Shown here piece by piece: positions 16,119 to 27,000 of a DNA stretch of 64,000 nucleotides. The stretch is from Croceimicrobium hydrocarbonivorans (GTDB lineage: Bacteria; Bacteroidota; Bacteroidia; Flavobacteriales; Schleiferiaceae): assembly GCF_014524565.1 (NCBI RefSeq), contig NZ_CP060139.1, forward strand, positions 1,743,501-1,807,500. Direction: 5' to 3'. Position numbers and translations under genes: made by a program. The notes under the pieces were generated by a model. That model was not told where the DNA came from. It saw only the letters and a program-made list of their open reading frames with translations, and searched no databases. Each line of letters starts with the position of its first letter. The stretch's first letter is position 1.

Positions 16119-16147
16119 AAGCCTGATCATGTCGATCAGGCTTTTTT
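16119..16147 (+). terminator. Rho-independent terminator after the FAS1 gene
   Basis: GCCTGATC (16121-16128) and GATCAGGC (16134-16141) form a perfect 8-base-pair stem, extended by AA/TT, with a 5-base loop and a T6 tract directly after it. Confidence 0.9.
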
Positions 16148-16291
16148 CATGGGCGGCACTAAAATATTTTCAAATTTTTTTCCTTTGAATATCAGCATCT
16201 TAAAAGGCAAACCAGCCCTTGTCTAAAAATCGCATTTGTTCGATTCAAATTTTATTCGAATAAATTTGCAGCGTTGTTCTTTTCAATAATG

Positions 16292-16396
16292 CTTATCCAG
16301 AAAGGTGGAGGGTCAGGCCCTGTGAAACCTTAGCAACCTGCCGTTTTCAAATGCGGAAAGGTGCTAATTCCTACCACAGAAATGTGGAAAGATAAG
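16292..16396 (+). ncRNA. SAM-I (S-box) riboswitch aptamer
   Basis: The segment matches the SAM-I core. The P1 strand CTTATC (16292-16297) pairs with GATAAG (16391-16396). Conserved internal pieces follow in order: GGTGGAGGG, CAGGCCCTGTGAAACC, TTAGCAACC, AAGGTGCTAATTCC, and a CACAGAAATGTGG P4-like arm. S-adenosylmethionine binding would repress the two downstream methionine genes. The aptamer lies 123 bases upstream of the cystathionine gamma-synthase ATG. Confidence 0.92.
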
Positions 16397-16431
16397 TAGA
16401 GAGATTCTCCGTTTTCCTATTGTGTTTCGGA

Positions 16432-16466
16432 CCTCCTACAAATCTTGCAGGAGGAAGAGAGTTTTT
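16432..16466 (+). promoter_or_regulatory. Candidate riboswitch expression-platform hairpin
   Basis: CCTCCTaCAA (16432-16441) and TTGcAGGAGG (16445-16454) form a 9-pair stem with one mismatch and a 3-base loop, followed a few bases on by GTTTTTA (T5 at 16462-16466). It may be the terminator half of the SAM-I switch. The T tract is displaced from the stem by seven bases, so a translational or other mechanism cannot be excluded. Confidence 0.5.
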
Positions 16467-16519
16467 ATAATTCTACCCTCTGTGATAAGTGTTTGATTTT
16501 AACCTTAAAAACAGCACTT

Positions 16520-17686
16520 ATGAAAGAAAGCACAACTCTTATTCACGCTTTAAGCGAAAATGCTGAAACCGGAGCGATCAGCACTCCGATTTATCAAACT
16601 TCAACCTTTGTGCAAGAGGCACCGGGGGTTAACCAAGGTTTTGATTATTCCCGTAGCAACAATCCTACTCGTCAGGCACTGGAAGATCTGCTGGCCCAAT
16701 TAGAGCGCGGCTATCAGGGCTTTGCCTTTGCCAGCGGTTTGGCGGCTGTAGACTCCGTGATCAAATTGTTGAGCACTGGCGATGAAATCATTGCAGTGGA
16801 CGACATCTACGGTGGCGCCTATCGATGTTTTACGCACATCTACGAGAAATTCGGGATCAAGGTCAACTACGTGGATACAACCGATCCCTTGCAGGTCCTC
16901 AATGCCATTACGGAGCGAACCCGACTCATCTGGCTGGAAAGCCCAACCAATCCTACCCTTAAGGTTAGCGATATAGAAGCGATTAGCCTCCTGGCCCGGG
17001 AAAAAGACATCAAGGTAGTGGTCGATAATACTTTCGCCTCACCGGTTTTGCAAAAGCCCCTGCTTTTAGGTGCCGATATCGTTATTCATTCGGCTACCAA
17101 ATATCTGGGCGGTCATTCTGATGTGATTGCCGGAATTGTAGTCTGCAAAAGCAAAAGCGACTCCGAGAAAATCAAGTTTATCCAAAATGCCACTGGTGCA
17201 GTGCTTGGCCCCTGGGACTCTTGGCTGACCATACGCGGAATTCAAACTCTGGAATTGCGCGTGCACAAGCAAAGCGATAGTGCCCATCAGATTGCGGAAT
17301 GGCTGGAAAAACATCCGGCCGTAGACCGAGTACATTATCCGGGTTTAAAAAGCCATCCCAACCACGCTACTGCCCGACAGCAGCAAAAGAAGTTTGGTGG
17401 AGTAATTTCCTTTAGCCTTAAAGATGATCGTGAGGCACCCGCCTTGGAATTTGTGAAAAAGACCCGTCTCTTTAAACTGGCCGAAAGTTTAGGAGGCACT
17501 AAAAGTCTGCTTTGCATTCCCGCCTTAATGACCCATAAATCAACTCCCATTGAAGTCCGCCACCAATGCGGTATCCAAGATTCATTAATTCGCCTTTCGG
17601 TAGGTATTGAAGATCCGGAAGACCTGATTGAAGACTTGGAATTCGCCTTTCAAAGTTTGCCTAAACCGAAATCCTTAGTCAAATAA
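16520..17686 (+). CDS. metB: Cystathionine gamma-synthase / O-acylhomoserine sulfhydrylase family PLP enzyme
   Basis: A 388-residue Cys/Met metabolism PLP enzyme. The ATG at 16520 (MKESTTLIHAL) is chosen because the family begins here; an in-frame ATG at 16445 lies inside the riboswitch hairpin. The PLP Lys194 lies in SATKYLGGHSD. Other family signatures are YSRSNNPTR, FASGLAA and ESPTNPTLK. It would condense an activated homoserine with cysteine, or with sulfide, toward methionine. It is under a SAM-I riboswitch and coupled to homoserine dehydrogenase. Distinguishing gamma-synthase from sulfhydrylase or gamma-lyase by sequence alone is uncertain. Confidence 0.85.
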   Translation: MKESTTLIHALSENAETGAISTPIYQTSTFVQEAPGVNQGFDYSRSNNPTRQALEDLLAQLERGYQGFAFASGLAAVDSVIKLLSTGDEIIAVDDIYGGAYRCFTHIYEKFGIKVNYVDTTDPLQVLNAITERTRLIWLESPTNPTLKVSDIEAISLLAREKDIKVVVDNTFASPVLQKPLLLGADIVIHSATKYLGGHSDVIAGIVVCKSKSDSEKIKFIQNATGAVLGPWDSWLTIRGIQTLELRVHKQSDSAHQIAEWLEKHPAVDRVHYPGLKSHPNHATARQQQKKFGGVISFSLKDDREAPALEFVKKTRLFKLAESLGGTKSLLCIPALMTHKSTPIEVRHQCGIQDSLIRLSVGIEDPEDLIEDLEFAFQSLPKPKSLVK

Positions 17687-17687
17687 A

Positions 17688-18656
17688 ATGAAGGACTTAC
17701 CCATTTGTATTGGCTTAGCGGGCTTAGGCTGCGTTGGCCAGGGACTTTATGATGTGGTGCAAAAGCATTATAGAGATCGCATTGATATTCGTCGCATCGC
17801 TGTAAAGGACCCGGAAAAGGAAAGGAAGGTGCCGAGCCATTTGCTAAGTACCAACTTTGAGACCTTGCTTAGTGATCCGGAGATCAAAGTGATTGTGGAA
17901 TGCATTGATGATCCGGATGCTGCTTATGAACTCTGTATTCAAGCTTTTAAGCGCGGTAAAGATGTAATTAGTGCCAATAAGCAAATGATTGCTCAAAATT
18001 TGGACTTACTCATCTTCCATCAGCGAAATAGCGGTCAATCGCTTTTATACGAGGCAGCTGTAGCGGCTTCCATTCCCATCATTCGGCTTTTGGAAAGCCA
18101 TTTTGAGGAAGAGGAAATCCTGAGCATTGAAGCCATTTTAAATGGCACCAGTAACTATATCCTAAGTAAAATTCAGCTGGAAGGCTTGAGCTTTAAAGAA
18201 GCATTAGCCGAAGCTAAAGCCAAAGGTTTTGCCGAAAGTGACCCTTCTAATGATCTGGAAGGAAAAGATGCGGCTGCCAAAGCGGTGATTCTGGCTGCCC
18301 ATGCCTTTGGGAAACAATATCGCCTAAACCAGGTAGAACGAACCTCCATTGATGAGTCGAGCAGTCAAGCATTAGAACCTGGACTAAGCCATAAGTGCTT
18401 AGCCCTGCTTGATGCTCAAAGTTTACAAATTAAGCTGAGTGCCGTAGCTCCGGATTCAGAGTTTAACCGAATTAACTATGAACGCAATGCGGTTCAAGTG
18501 CGCAGCGCCATTGGAGGTTTACATTTTTATTCCGGAAGCGGGGCCGGGGCCGATGCAACCGCCTCTGCCCTACTAAGCGATCTCTTTCAATGGCAGCGCG
18601 GTTTTCGCTATCGTTACAGCAAATTGAAAAAAGCTCCTTTAGAAGCCGTGGTTTAA
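17688..18656 (+). CDS. hom: Homoserine dehydrogenase (monofunctional, short form)
   Basis: A 322-residue NAD(P)-dependent homoserine dehydrogenase. The N-terminal Rossmann motif is GLAGLGCVGQGL; VIVECIDDPDAA and KDVISANKQMIA follow; the catalytic domain has the family signature NGTSNYILSKI and AESDPSNDLEGKDAAAK with the catalytic Asp/Lys. It lacks an N-terminal aspartokinase and a C-terminal ACT domain, so feedback control at the protein level is probably absent; control is at the SAM riboswitch. It starts one base after the upstream stop (TAAaATG). It supplies homoserine for methionine synthesis in the cytoplasm. The name metL/thrA is avoided because there is no kinase domain. Confidence 0.92.
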   Translation: MKDLPICIGLAGLGCVGQGLYDVVQKHYRDRIDIRRIAVKDPEKERKVPSHLLSTNFETLLSDPEIKVIVECIDDPDAAYELCIQAFKRGKDVISANKQMIAQNLDLLIFHQRNSGQSLLYEAAVAASIPIIRLLESHFEEEEILSIEAILNGTSNYILSKIQLEGLSFKEALAEAKAKGFAESDPSNDLEGKDAAAKAVILAAHAFGKQYRLNQVERTSIDESSSQALEPGLSHKCLALLDAQSLQIKLSAVAPDSEFNRINYERNAVQVRSAIGGLHFYSGSGAGADATASALLSDLFQWQRGFRYRYSKLKKAPLEAVV

Positions 18657-18659
18657 AAG

Positions 18660-18694
18660 CAAAGCGCCCGGCTGCATAGCAACCGGGCGCTTTC
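18660..18694 (+). terminator. Strong hairpin terminator after homoserine dehydrogenase, possibly bidirectional
   Basis: AAAGCGCCCGG (18661-18671) and CCGGGCGCTTT (18683-18693) form a perfect 11-pair stem. A and T flanks on both sides fit termination of hom on the plus strand and of the convergent prolyl oligopeptidase gene (stop near 18712) on the minus strand. Confidence 0.85.
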
Positions 18695-18711
18695 AAATAA
18701 CAAGGCACAAA

Positions 18712-20895
18712 TTAATGTGCGGCAGTTTCTGTTGAGTAAGGGTGAGGTAAACTCATATATCCCATATTGTAAAGGCTAAATGCCCATTTATCCGCTTGTT
18801 CTTGGATAATCTTATCCGTTGGTTTTCCGGCACCATGACCCGCATTGGTTTCAATACGAATTAACATCGGTCTGGAACCAGAGTACTTAGCCTGCAATTC
18901 GGCAGCAAACTTAAAGCTATGTGCAGGTACTACACGATCATCATGATCGCCAGTGGTTACCATAGTTGCAGGATATTCTACTCCTTCTTTTACATTGTGT
19001 AAGGGAGAGTAGCCATATAAGTACTGGAACATTTCCTGGCTGTCATCAGCAGTACCGTAATCGGTATGCCATCCCGCTCCAGCGGTAAACTTGTGGTAAC
19101 GGAGCATATCCAATACACCAACCGCTGGTAAGGCAACTGCCATTAAATCGGGGCGCTGAGTCATGGTAGCGGCAACTAGCAATCCACCATTCGAACCACC
19201 TGAAATCGCCAATTTTTCAGAACTAGTGTATTTCTGCGCAATCAGGTATTCACCCGCCGCAATGAAGTCATCAAATACATTTTGCTTCTTCATTAGGGTA
19301 CCGGCCTCATGCCATTTTTCGCCATACTCGCCTCCTCCACGAAGGTTAGCTACGGCATACACCCCACCTTGTTGCAACCAAACAATATTGCTGGTGCTGA
19401 AGTAAGGAGTTAAGCTCACATTAAAGCCTCCGTAGCCATAAAGCATAGTTGGATTAGTACCGTCTAATTGGATACCCTTCTTATAGGTAATAATCATGGG
19501 CACCTTGGTACCATCTTTAGAGGTATAGAATACTTGCTTAGACTCGTATAATTCCGGATCGAAATTAACCGCTGACTTGCGGTATAATTCTGAGGCTCCG
19601 CTTTCAATATTGTATTTAAAGGTTGTTCCAGGATAGATATAGGAAGTAAAGCTGTAATACAGTTCTTTATCGTCCCATTTACCACCAAAGCCTCCCACAG
19701 AACCAGGACCAGGAAGCTCAATTTCGCGTTCCATTTGCCCATCCACATTGTATTGATACACTTTGTGAACGGCATCAATCATATAGGTCGCGAAGAACTT
19801 ACCACCAGCGGAACCAATTTCCAATACATTTTCAGTTTCGGGGATTACATCTACCCAATTCTCTGGGTCCATGGCAGGGAAAGTGGTTTTCACCACCCGG
19901 CCATTAGGTGCATTCAGATTTGTTTTAATCCAAATCATATCCCCATCGGTATGGATAATTCCTTGCTCGCTATCGAATCCGGTAATAATGGATTTAAAGG
20001 CTGCATTAGGCATGTCTAATCTTTTGATATACAACTCGTTTCCGGTAGTGGATTCTGCGGCTGAAATCACTAAGTACTTTCCATCCTCGGTTACGTATCC
20101 ACTGATGTAACGACGTTTCATGGCATCACCACCGAATACCAATTCATCTTCCGATTGAGGAGTTTCTAAGCGATGGAAGTATAATTTATGCATGTCGGTC
20201 ATGGCGGTTAACTGACTACCATTTACCGGCTTATCGTAGGAGCTGTAGTAAAAACCTTCATTGCCTCTCCAGCTTAGGCCGGAGAATTTAACGTCTACCA
20301 GAGTATCGCCAATTTGTTCTTTGCTTACGGCATCGATGATAATCACCTTACGCCAGTCAGATCCACCTTCAGAAATTTGGTAAGCACAAAGGCTACCATC
20401 TTTGGTAAAGCTCATACCGCCTAATGAGGTACTGCCATCCGCCGCAAAGGTGTTGGGATCCAAGAATACCTCTGCATTATCCATATTGCCTTCACCAGTT
20501 TTAAAGCGGTAAATCACATACTGATTCTGGAGGCCATTATTCTTGTAGAAATAGGTGTAATCTCCTTCTTCAAAGGGAGCGCCAACCTTCTCATAGTTCC
20601 ATAATTCGGTAAGCTTTTCTTTTAGCTCATCACGGTAAGGAATAGTCTCCAGGTATCCGAAGCTTACTTCATTTTCGGCTTTCACCCAAGCTTCTGTTTC
20701 GGGCGAACGATCGTCCTCCAACCAGCGATAGGGGTCCATCACCTGAGTCCCGAAATAATCATCAACAGTAGAGTCTTTACGGGTTTCCGGATAATTCAGT
20801 TCGGCACTCATGCTTTCTTCCTTTTCCTTAGGTTTTTCGGTACAGGCCACTGAGAGGGCAATTGCCAGGCCCGTGATCCATGGTCCTTTCTTCAT
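18712..20895 (-). CDS. Prolyl oligopeptidase family serine peptidase (S9A), lipoprotein
   Basis: A 727-residue protein. The ATG at 20895 ([18 protein letters not shown]) starts a lipoprotein leader with Cys18; the longer frame to 20985 adds a non-homologous stretch and is rejected. An N-terminal segment ([23 protein letters not shown]) and a seven-bladed propeller precede the alpha/beta hydrolase domain. The triad is visible: Ser568 in SGGSNGGLL, Asp in [11 protein letters not shown], His in NAGHGAGKP. It cleaves short peptides after proline. The lipoprotein leader points to the periplasm or outer membrane, unlike cytoplasmic mammalian POP. Close to the S9A prolyl endopeptidase group. Confidence 0.93.
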   Translation of the reverse strand: MKKGPWITGLAIALSVACTEKPKEKEESMSAELNYPETRKDSTVDDYFGTQVMDPYRWLEDDRSPETEAWVKAENEVSFGYLETIPYRDELKEKLTELWNYEKVGAPFEEGDYTYFYKNNGLQNQYVIYRFKTGEGNMDNAEVFLDPNTFAADGSTSLGGMSFTKDGSLCAYQISEGGSDWRKVIIIDAVSKEQIGDTLVDVKFSGLSWRGNEGFYYSSYDKPVNGSQLTAMTDMHKLYFHRLETPQSEDELVFGGDAMKRRYISGYVTEDGKYLVISAAESTTGNELYIKRLDMPNAAFKSIITGFDSEQGIIHTDGDMIWIKTNLNAPNGRVVKTTFPAMDPENWVDVIPETENVLEIGSAGGKFFATYMIDAVHKVYQYNVDGQMEREIELPGPGSVGGFGGKWDDKELYYSFTSYIYPGTTFKYNIESGASELYRKSAVNFDPELYESKQVFYTSKDGTKVPMIITYKKGIQLDGTNPTMLYGYGGFNVSLTPYFSTSNIVWLQQGGVYAVANLRGGGEYGEKWHEAGTLMKKQNVFDDFIAAGEYLIAQKYTSSEKLAISGGSNGGLLVAATMTQRPDLMAVALPAVGVLDMLRYHKFTAGAGWHTDYGTADDSQEMFQYLYGYSPLHNVKEGVEYPATMVTTGDHDDRVVPAHSFKFAAELQAKYSGSRPMLIRIETNAGHGAGKPTDKIIQEQADKWAFSLYNMGYMSLPHPYSTETAAH

Positions 20896-21030
20896 AATAG
20901 TTTGATTTTTTGATAGGTGGGTCAGAATCGGTACGCACAAATATAAGCTTAGGAGCACTAGTTTGAGAATTCTCTGGGCCGACAATCATCTTTTAGCAAG
21001 AATTAAGCTTATAGGGTGCCGACTTTGGGC

Positions 21031-21063
21031 TAAAAAAAAAGCCCCGACACATGGGTCGGGGCT
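21031..21063 (-). terminator. Rho-independent terminator of the 3398-residue surface protein gene
   Basis: AGCCCCGAC (21040-21048) pairs with GTCGGGGCT (21055-21063). On the minus strand the stem is followed by a T9 tract (A run at 21032-21040 on the plus strand), directly after the stop of the giant gene at 21085. Confidence 0.9.
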
Positions 21064-21084
21064 CCTTATTATTTAAGCTTCAGC

Positions 21085-24000
21085 TTAGTGTTTCATGATG
21101 CGTTTCACATCAATACCCGCGGCTGAATTCACTTTTACGGTGTAAATACCGGTTGCAAAATTGGAGATATCCAAACGGATTTCTTCGTTTTCAGCGTATT
21201 CTTCGAAAATCATCAACTGACCATTTCCAGCGTATACTTCAACCTTAATTGTTCCGCGTACATTCTGATCATCGATCTTAATCAAACCGGTAGTTGGGTT
21301 TGGATAGATGTTGATCAGACCGGTATGCATTTCACGAACGCTTACATCGCAATCATCTACGTATAGAGTAACCACAGCAGAATCGTCGCCACAAGCAGAA
21401 TTCACTTTGTATTGGAAGTTATAGCTAGTCATATTTGCTACGGCTGTCGCATCAAAGATATTTCCACTTAGAGCACCACTACCACTTAAGTCGGTCCAGG
21501 TACCACCAGCAGTGGCCGCAGGATCAAGATAAGTGCTAAGGTCTACCATAGTCTCGTCGTCGCAAGCAGTATCACTGATATCCATACCAGCGCTAACTAC
21601 TGCATCTACAGACACGGTTAACATAGTAGTATCTGCAGGACAAGCTACACCTGCCAGTACATAAAGAATACGGTAGGTTCCAACAGCAGCATTATTGCTG
21701 TTAAACACGCCAGTTCCAGTATTCAGTGCACCAGATCCATCAAGGTCTACCCAGGTTCCACCGAAGGCGGTTCCAGTTAAGTAGTTACGCAAGATGGTGA
21801 TTCCGCTTCCGCTACAAAGTGCTAAGCTGGTATCTACGCCTCCAAATGGAGCCGCTTCTACCTCAGCCCATACATCAGCAGTATCTCCGGCACAGCCGTT
21901 TACACCTGCTAAGATGTAGCTAAAGTGGTAGGTATTACCTGCGGTTAACTGAGTAGCATCCAGGATACTGTCAGTTAATGCACCAGTGGCATCATTATCT
22001 ACCCAAGTACCGCCATTATCATGCACACCTAAGAAGGCTGCAAGGTTAGCTGCATTGTCGCTAGAGCAAACAAGGCTGGTATCAGAAATACCGGCATTTG
22101 CACCGGGCACAACCGCCAATGCTTGAGTAGCGGAACCAATACAGGCTTTGCTAACCGTAAGATCGAAGGTGTAGTAGATCCGGATTTGAGCCGAGAAGTT
22201 GGTTGAGTCAATACTCATCAATCCTGGCAAATCATAAGGATAAGCAGCACCATCGGTAGCACGGAATAAAGAACCTGCACCTGAAAGGAAGTCTACATTC
22301 ATAAAGTACACCCCTGGGGTAAGCACCATATTCACTGGTACACGCATATCACCAGTTACACCAGCTGGAGTGCTGAAGGTATCACCACGTTGAATCACGT
22401 TGGTAATACTGGCATCCCAGATTTGTGCAAAGGCCACCACATCATTTTGATGCAATACCGTCATACTGTCGATATGGATAGTGTCGTCCACTGTAATCCA
22501 CTGACCATTAGAAAAGTTTCCGAATCCGGAAGCTGCAATATTGGTTAAAGGACCTACATGCAGAACAGGGTTGGTAGTAACATACTCCGCTACATCAAAG
22601 GCAGTGGTGAAGGCTACTGAATCGGTTACATAAGTAGCACCAGTTTCACGTACCATACCATTGGTTAACCAAACCAAATCATTATTAGAGCTGGAAGTTG
22701 CCATTAAGGTAGTAGGACCACCATCACAATCGGTAGTGTCATTAGTAGTGCCACTTGGCATGCTGCTTACAGAGCAAGTAGCAATGGTACAAGCACTTAC
22801 TGGACCCACCCAATTGGTTCCGGTAGAACAGCTATCCTTCACATAGAAATCATAGCAAGTTGTTCCGCTTAATCCTGTTAGGGTAAACCCACCAGGAGTA
22901 GCTGCAACATTGGTACCGCTGCCTAACATAAAGCCAGGAGCTCCATATTGAACAGTAGAGGCAACAATATTGGTATCGCTATCCCAAGCCAGGGTAACAC
23001 TATTGCTAGCAGCAGTAACTACCATCAAGTTTGCAGGATCCACACAAGCAGGAGTCTCACGAACGATAATATCATCCAGAGCGGCATCACCATCGAAGCT
23101 AGCACCACGAACGCTTAAGAAGCGGAACTGTTGGGCTGTATCGCTGGTATAAGCAGCAATGTTAATTCGAGCTTCTAGCCATGCATCACCATTAGCGGTT
23201 TGTTGCTGTCCTACGATATTGTTTAAGCTTACCCAGGTCATGCTAGTGCGATCATAAGCCTGAAGATCCAGGTTCACGATATCGGCGCCATACATATGGT
23301 AGTAATAAACAATCTCAGGATTAGTGAGAGAAGTCAAATCAAACTCCGGAGTGTACAAGAAGGCACTGTCGCCTTGCGCAGCTGGAGAGGAAGCCTCAAC
23401 ATACATGTAATATCCAGCGGCTGTTCCTAAAGTATGATCTACTGCAGGACCGGTATTTGTAGAAGAAGTACCGCCAGCATCTGGTGCCCAAACATAGGAT
23501 CCTGAACTGGTAGTAGTTTCACTGTAGCAGGCGGGGAATACTCCGTTATCGAAGTCTTCCATATAAGGATAGTTGCTGATTGGGGCACAAGGGGTAGTAA
23601 AGGTCACGCAAGCGGCCATACTAGTGTCGCCCAAACTGCTACAGATATCATATACACAAGCCTCATAAGTGGTTCCTGGCATTAAGCCCATCAAAGTAGT
23701 TGGGTTAGAAGCAGGATTCACAATGGCGCCGGTACCAGGTACAAATCCAAGTGGACCGTACTCGATAAAGCTAGAAGAAGCATTGCTACTAGATACCCAG
23801 CTTACATCCGCATTAGCGAAGGTGATATTGCTGGCCATTACGCTATCAGGCTGAGAACAGATTACAGCGGCATCGGTAATAGACAGGCTGTCTACCACGT
23901 TAGCACGACCCCAATTGTTAACCCCTTCAATAGCGATCTGATAGGTGCTGGAAGGATTCGGTAAGCTCATGGTTGCGAAGGTCCAAGCACTACGATCGGC

Positions 24001-27000
24001 ATTATCTCCGAAAAGGAAGGTCCAAGGATCATTCGCTGAGGCGCGATAGTAAACGTTTGTTACGTTCTGATCGCCAGCCCAACTTTCTTGAGCATACCAG
24101 AAGCTTAACTGTGGAGAAACCAAAGCATTCAAATTGATCACCGGAGAAACCAATAAGGTTGTATCTGGGCCACCATTTGCGGAAACAAATACCGCGTTGG
24201 TTGCTCCAGCATAAGCAGTGGTTACTGAGCCACCTGAAGAACCAGTACCCAATGACCAAGAGAAGGTATCGGCCACGAATACATTGGTCCAACAAGTAAT
24301 GCTTGGTGAGTTCACCTCGAAGCTCTCAAAGAATGGAGCCTGGTAAGTGATACAGCTAGAACAGTTGCTGGTGAAGCTGAATAAGGTATCACCAGTTCCA
24401 ACGGTAGCAGAAGCACTATGTACTCCAGCAGTATCACCATTAGGCTGAATAGCTACTATCTCCATTTCTGAAGGCCATGCTCCAGCAGGATCAAGTGTAA
24501 CAACGATAGGTAAGTTATCACAAAGTGGCACCATATTACCTAAGGAACTGGTTCCGGCAGTAAAGTTTCCACCCAAGGCTGCTACTTGAAGTCCATTTTG
24601 GTAGATCTTAATGCCACCGCCATTCCATCCGTCACCGAAGGTGTCGTAAAGATCGAAGGTGTACATACATTGATCAGACAAAGGACATGCACTGGTAACA
24701 AAACTTTGTGGTCCAACAGTAGTGGATAAGCCAGAGGCTCCACAGCTGTCAGTTACATAGAAATCATAAGCAGTACTTGCACTTAAACCAGTAATGGTAA
24801 GAGTATCATTAGTGGAATTAATGATGGTTCCGCTACCAGGGCTAAAGCCGGCAGGACCATACTCTACATCCCAGCTGGTGCCAGTACCTGCAGTCCAAGT
24901 TACAGTGGCACTGGTATTATCAGAAGAAATAAATACCAGATTGCTAGAAGCAAAACAGTTTGGAGCTTCTTCTACAGCGAAATCATCAATCGCCATATCT
25001 GAAGTAAAGCTGCTACCTCCAATACCTTCGAAAAGGAAACGGTAGGTTCCACTAGCTAAACCACTTAATGGAATTTGCATTTGCAACCAAGGATCACTTC
25101 CAGTGGTTTGCTGCTGACCAATAATACTATCTAATACAGTACGGTTACCACCGGTATCTTCTGCCCAAATGCGCAGATTACCCATGGTAGCGCCATACAT
25201 GTGATACCAGAAGCTAACCTGAGGATTAGTTAAAGGACTGATATCGATAGCAGGAGAATACAATACGTTGGTATCACCTAAGCTCGATGGAGAAGAGGTT
25301 TCCAAGAACATATATACACCGCCACCGCCAGTAGTGTGATCGAAGTTTGGACCAGTACCTGATGAACCGGTTCCGTTTACATCGGCATACCAAGCAGGAT
25401 TAGTTGTTCCGAAGGTAGTCCAGCAATTATCAAAGGTGGTATAGTTACCTGTGCTAATGCCTTCGAAGTCGGTGCTGTAGGGAGCCATTACGCTTGCAGG
25501 ACAAGCCGTTGCAAAGCTTACCGGACCAGCCCAGGTGGAAAGGTCGGTTGCGCCGCAGCTATCTTGTACATAGAAATCGTAAGTAGTTGCTCCTTGTAAA
25601 TTGCTAAGTAAGATGGTGTCATTAGTAGCAGACACGCGGGTTCCACTGCCTAAGCTAAAGCCGGCAGGGCCGTATTCTACTTGCCAGTTGCTGGCACCAC
25701 CGGTAGTCCAGAAAATTTCTGCACTGCTGGTACCTACATTGAAGTAACCCAAAGCGCTAGGTGGTAAACAACCTACATCCATGATAGAGAAGTTATCTAC
25801 ACTCCAGTACCAAGCCCAGGTATTACCATCGTCATAATCAAAACGAACTTGTAAGTCGGCATTAGCATAAGCAGAAATGTCAATGGCCTCATGAGCTGGA
25901 GATGACCAACCACCGGTAGTTGCGGTGTACATAGCCACATTTACCCAAGCGGTTCCGTCCCAAACATCTACGAAGCCTGTATCACCGCTAATAGAGCGGA
26001 AGTAATGATCGTATTCTAAGAGTAAGGTTCCGGCAAATCCTGAAGCATCAATAATAGGAGATACTAATTGCTCACGCATATAAGTACCATTACCATTGGC
26101 ATCACTATCTACACGCATGTAGCCGGTACCATCCAGATTTTGAGATCCATTGGTAGTATGAGCCCAGGTATCACCGCTGGCTGCACCACCATCAACGCTG
26201 CTAAAGCAACCTTGATCAGCATCAAAGTTCTCTACAAATGGAAGGCTTTGAGTTAAACACTTGTCTTCTACAGAGAAGTTGTCTACGCTCCAATACCAAG
26301 TCCAGCTATTGCCATCATCATAGAAGAAGCGTACTTGGAAGTTTGCATTGGCATATGCAGTAACATCAATAATCTCGTGGCTAGGATTAGACCATCCACC
26401 AGTAGAGTTTTTATAAATAGCCACATTTACCCAATTGGTTCCATCGTAAACCTGAACGGTTGCCGAGTCACCTAAGGCACGATAATAATGGTCAAACTCA
26501 AGGATTAAAGATTTAGAAACAGAGGAGGCATCAATTACCGGAGACTCCAAGGTTTCGATCATATGCGTTCCATTACCATTAGCATCACTGTCTACACGCA
26601 TATAGCCAGTTCCGTCTAAGTTTTGAGAGCCACTTACAGTATGTGCCCAGGTATCGCCGGAAGATCCACCTCCATCAATAGCAGTGAAACAACCGATGCC
26701 CACATCAAAGTTCTCTGCAAAAGGCAAGGCCTCTGTAGCAGGACAGCTTGAAGTAGTGTTAAAGGCAAAAGGTCCGGTGAAGGCGCTGATATCTGCTAAT
26801 CCGCAGCTATCGGCAACATAGAACTCATAGGCAGTAGATGAAGAAAGACCAGTAATAGTGATCGTATCATTAGTTGCGATAACTTGAGTTCCGCTACCTA
26901 AGCTAAATCCAGCAGGACCATATTCTACAATCCAATCGCTGGCACCGCCAGTGGTCCAGAATACAGTTGCCATAGAGTGATCTACGGTATCAAGACCCAA

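Noticed and set aside
20896-20985. Longer N-terminus of the prolyl oligopeptidase
   Set aside because: The internal ATG at 20895 starts a clear lipoprotein leader; the extra residues do not look like a signal peptide on top of it.
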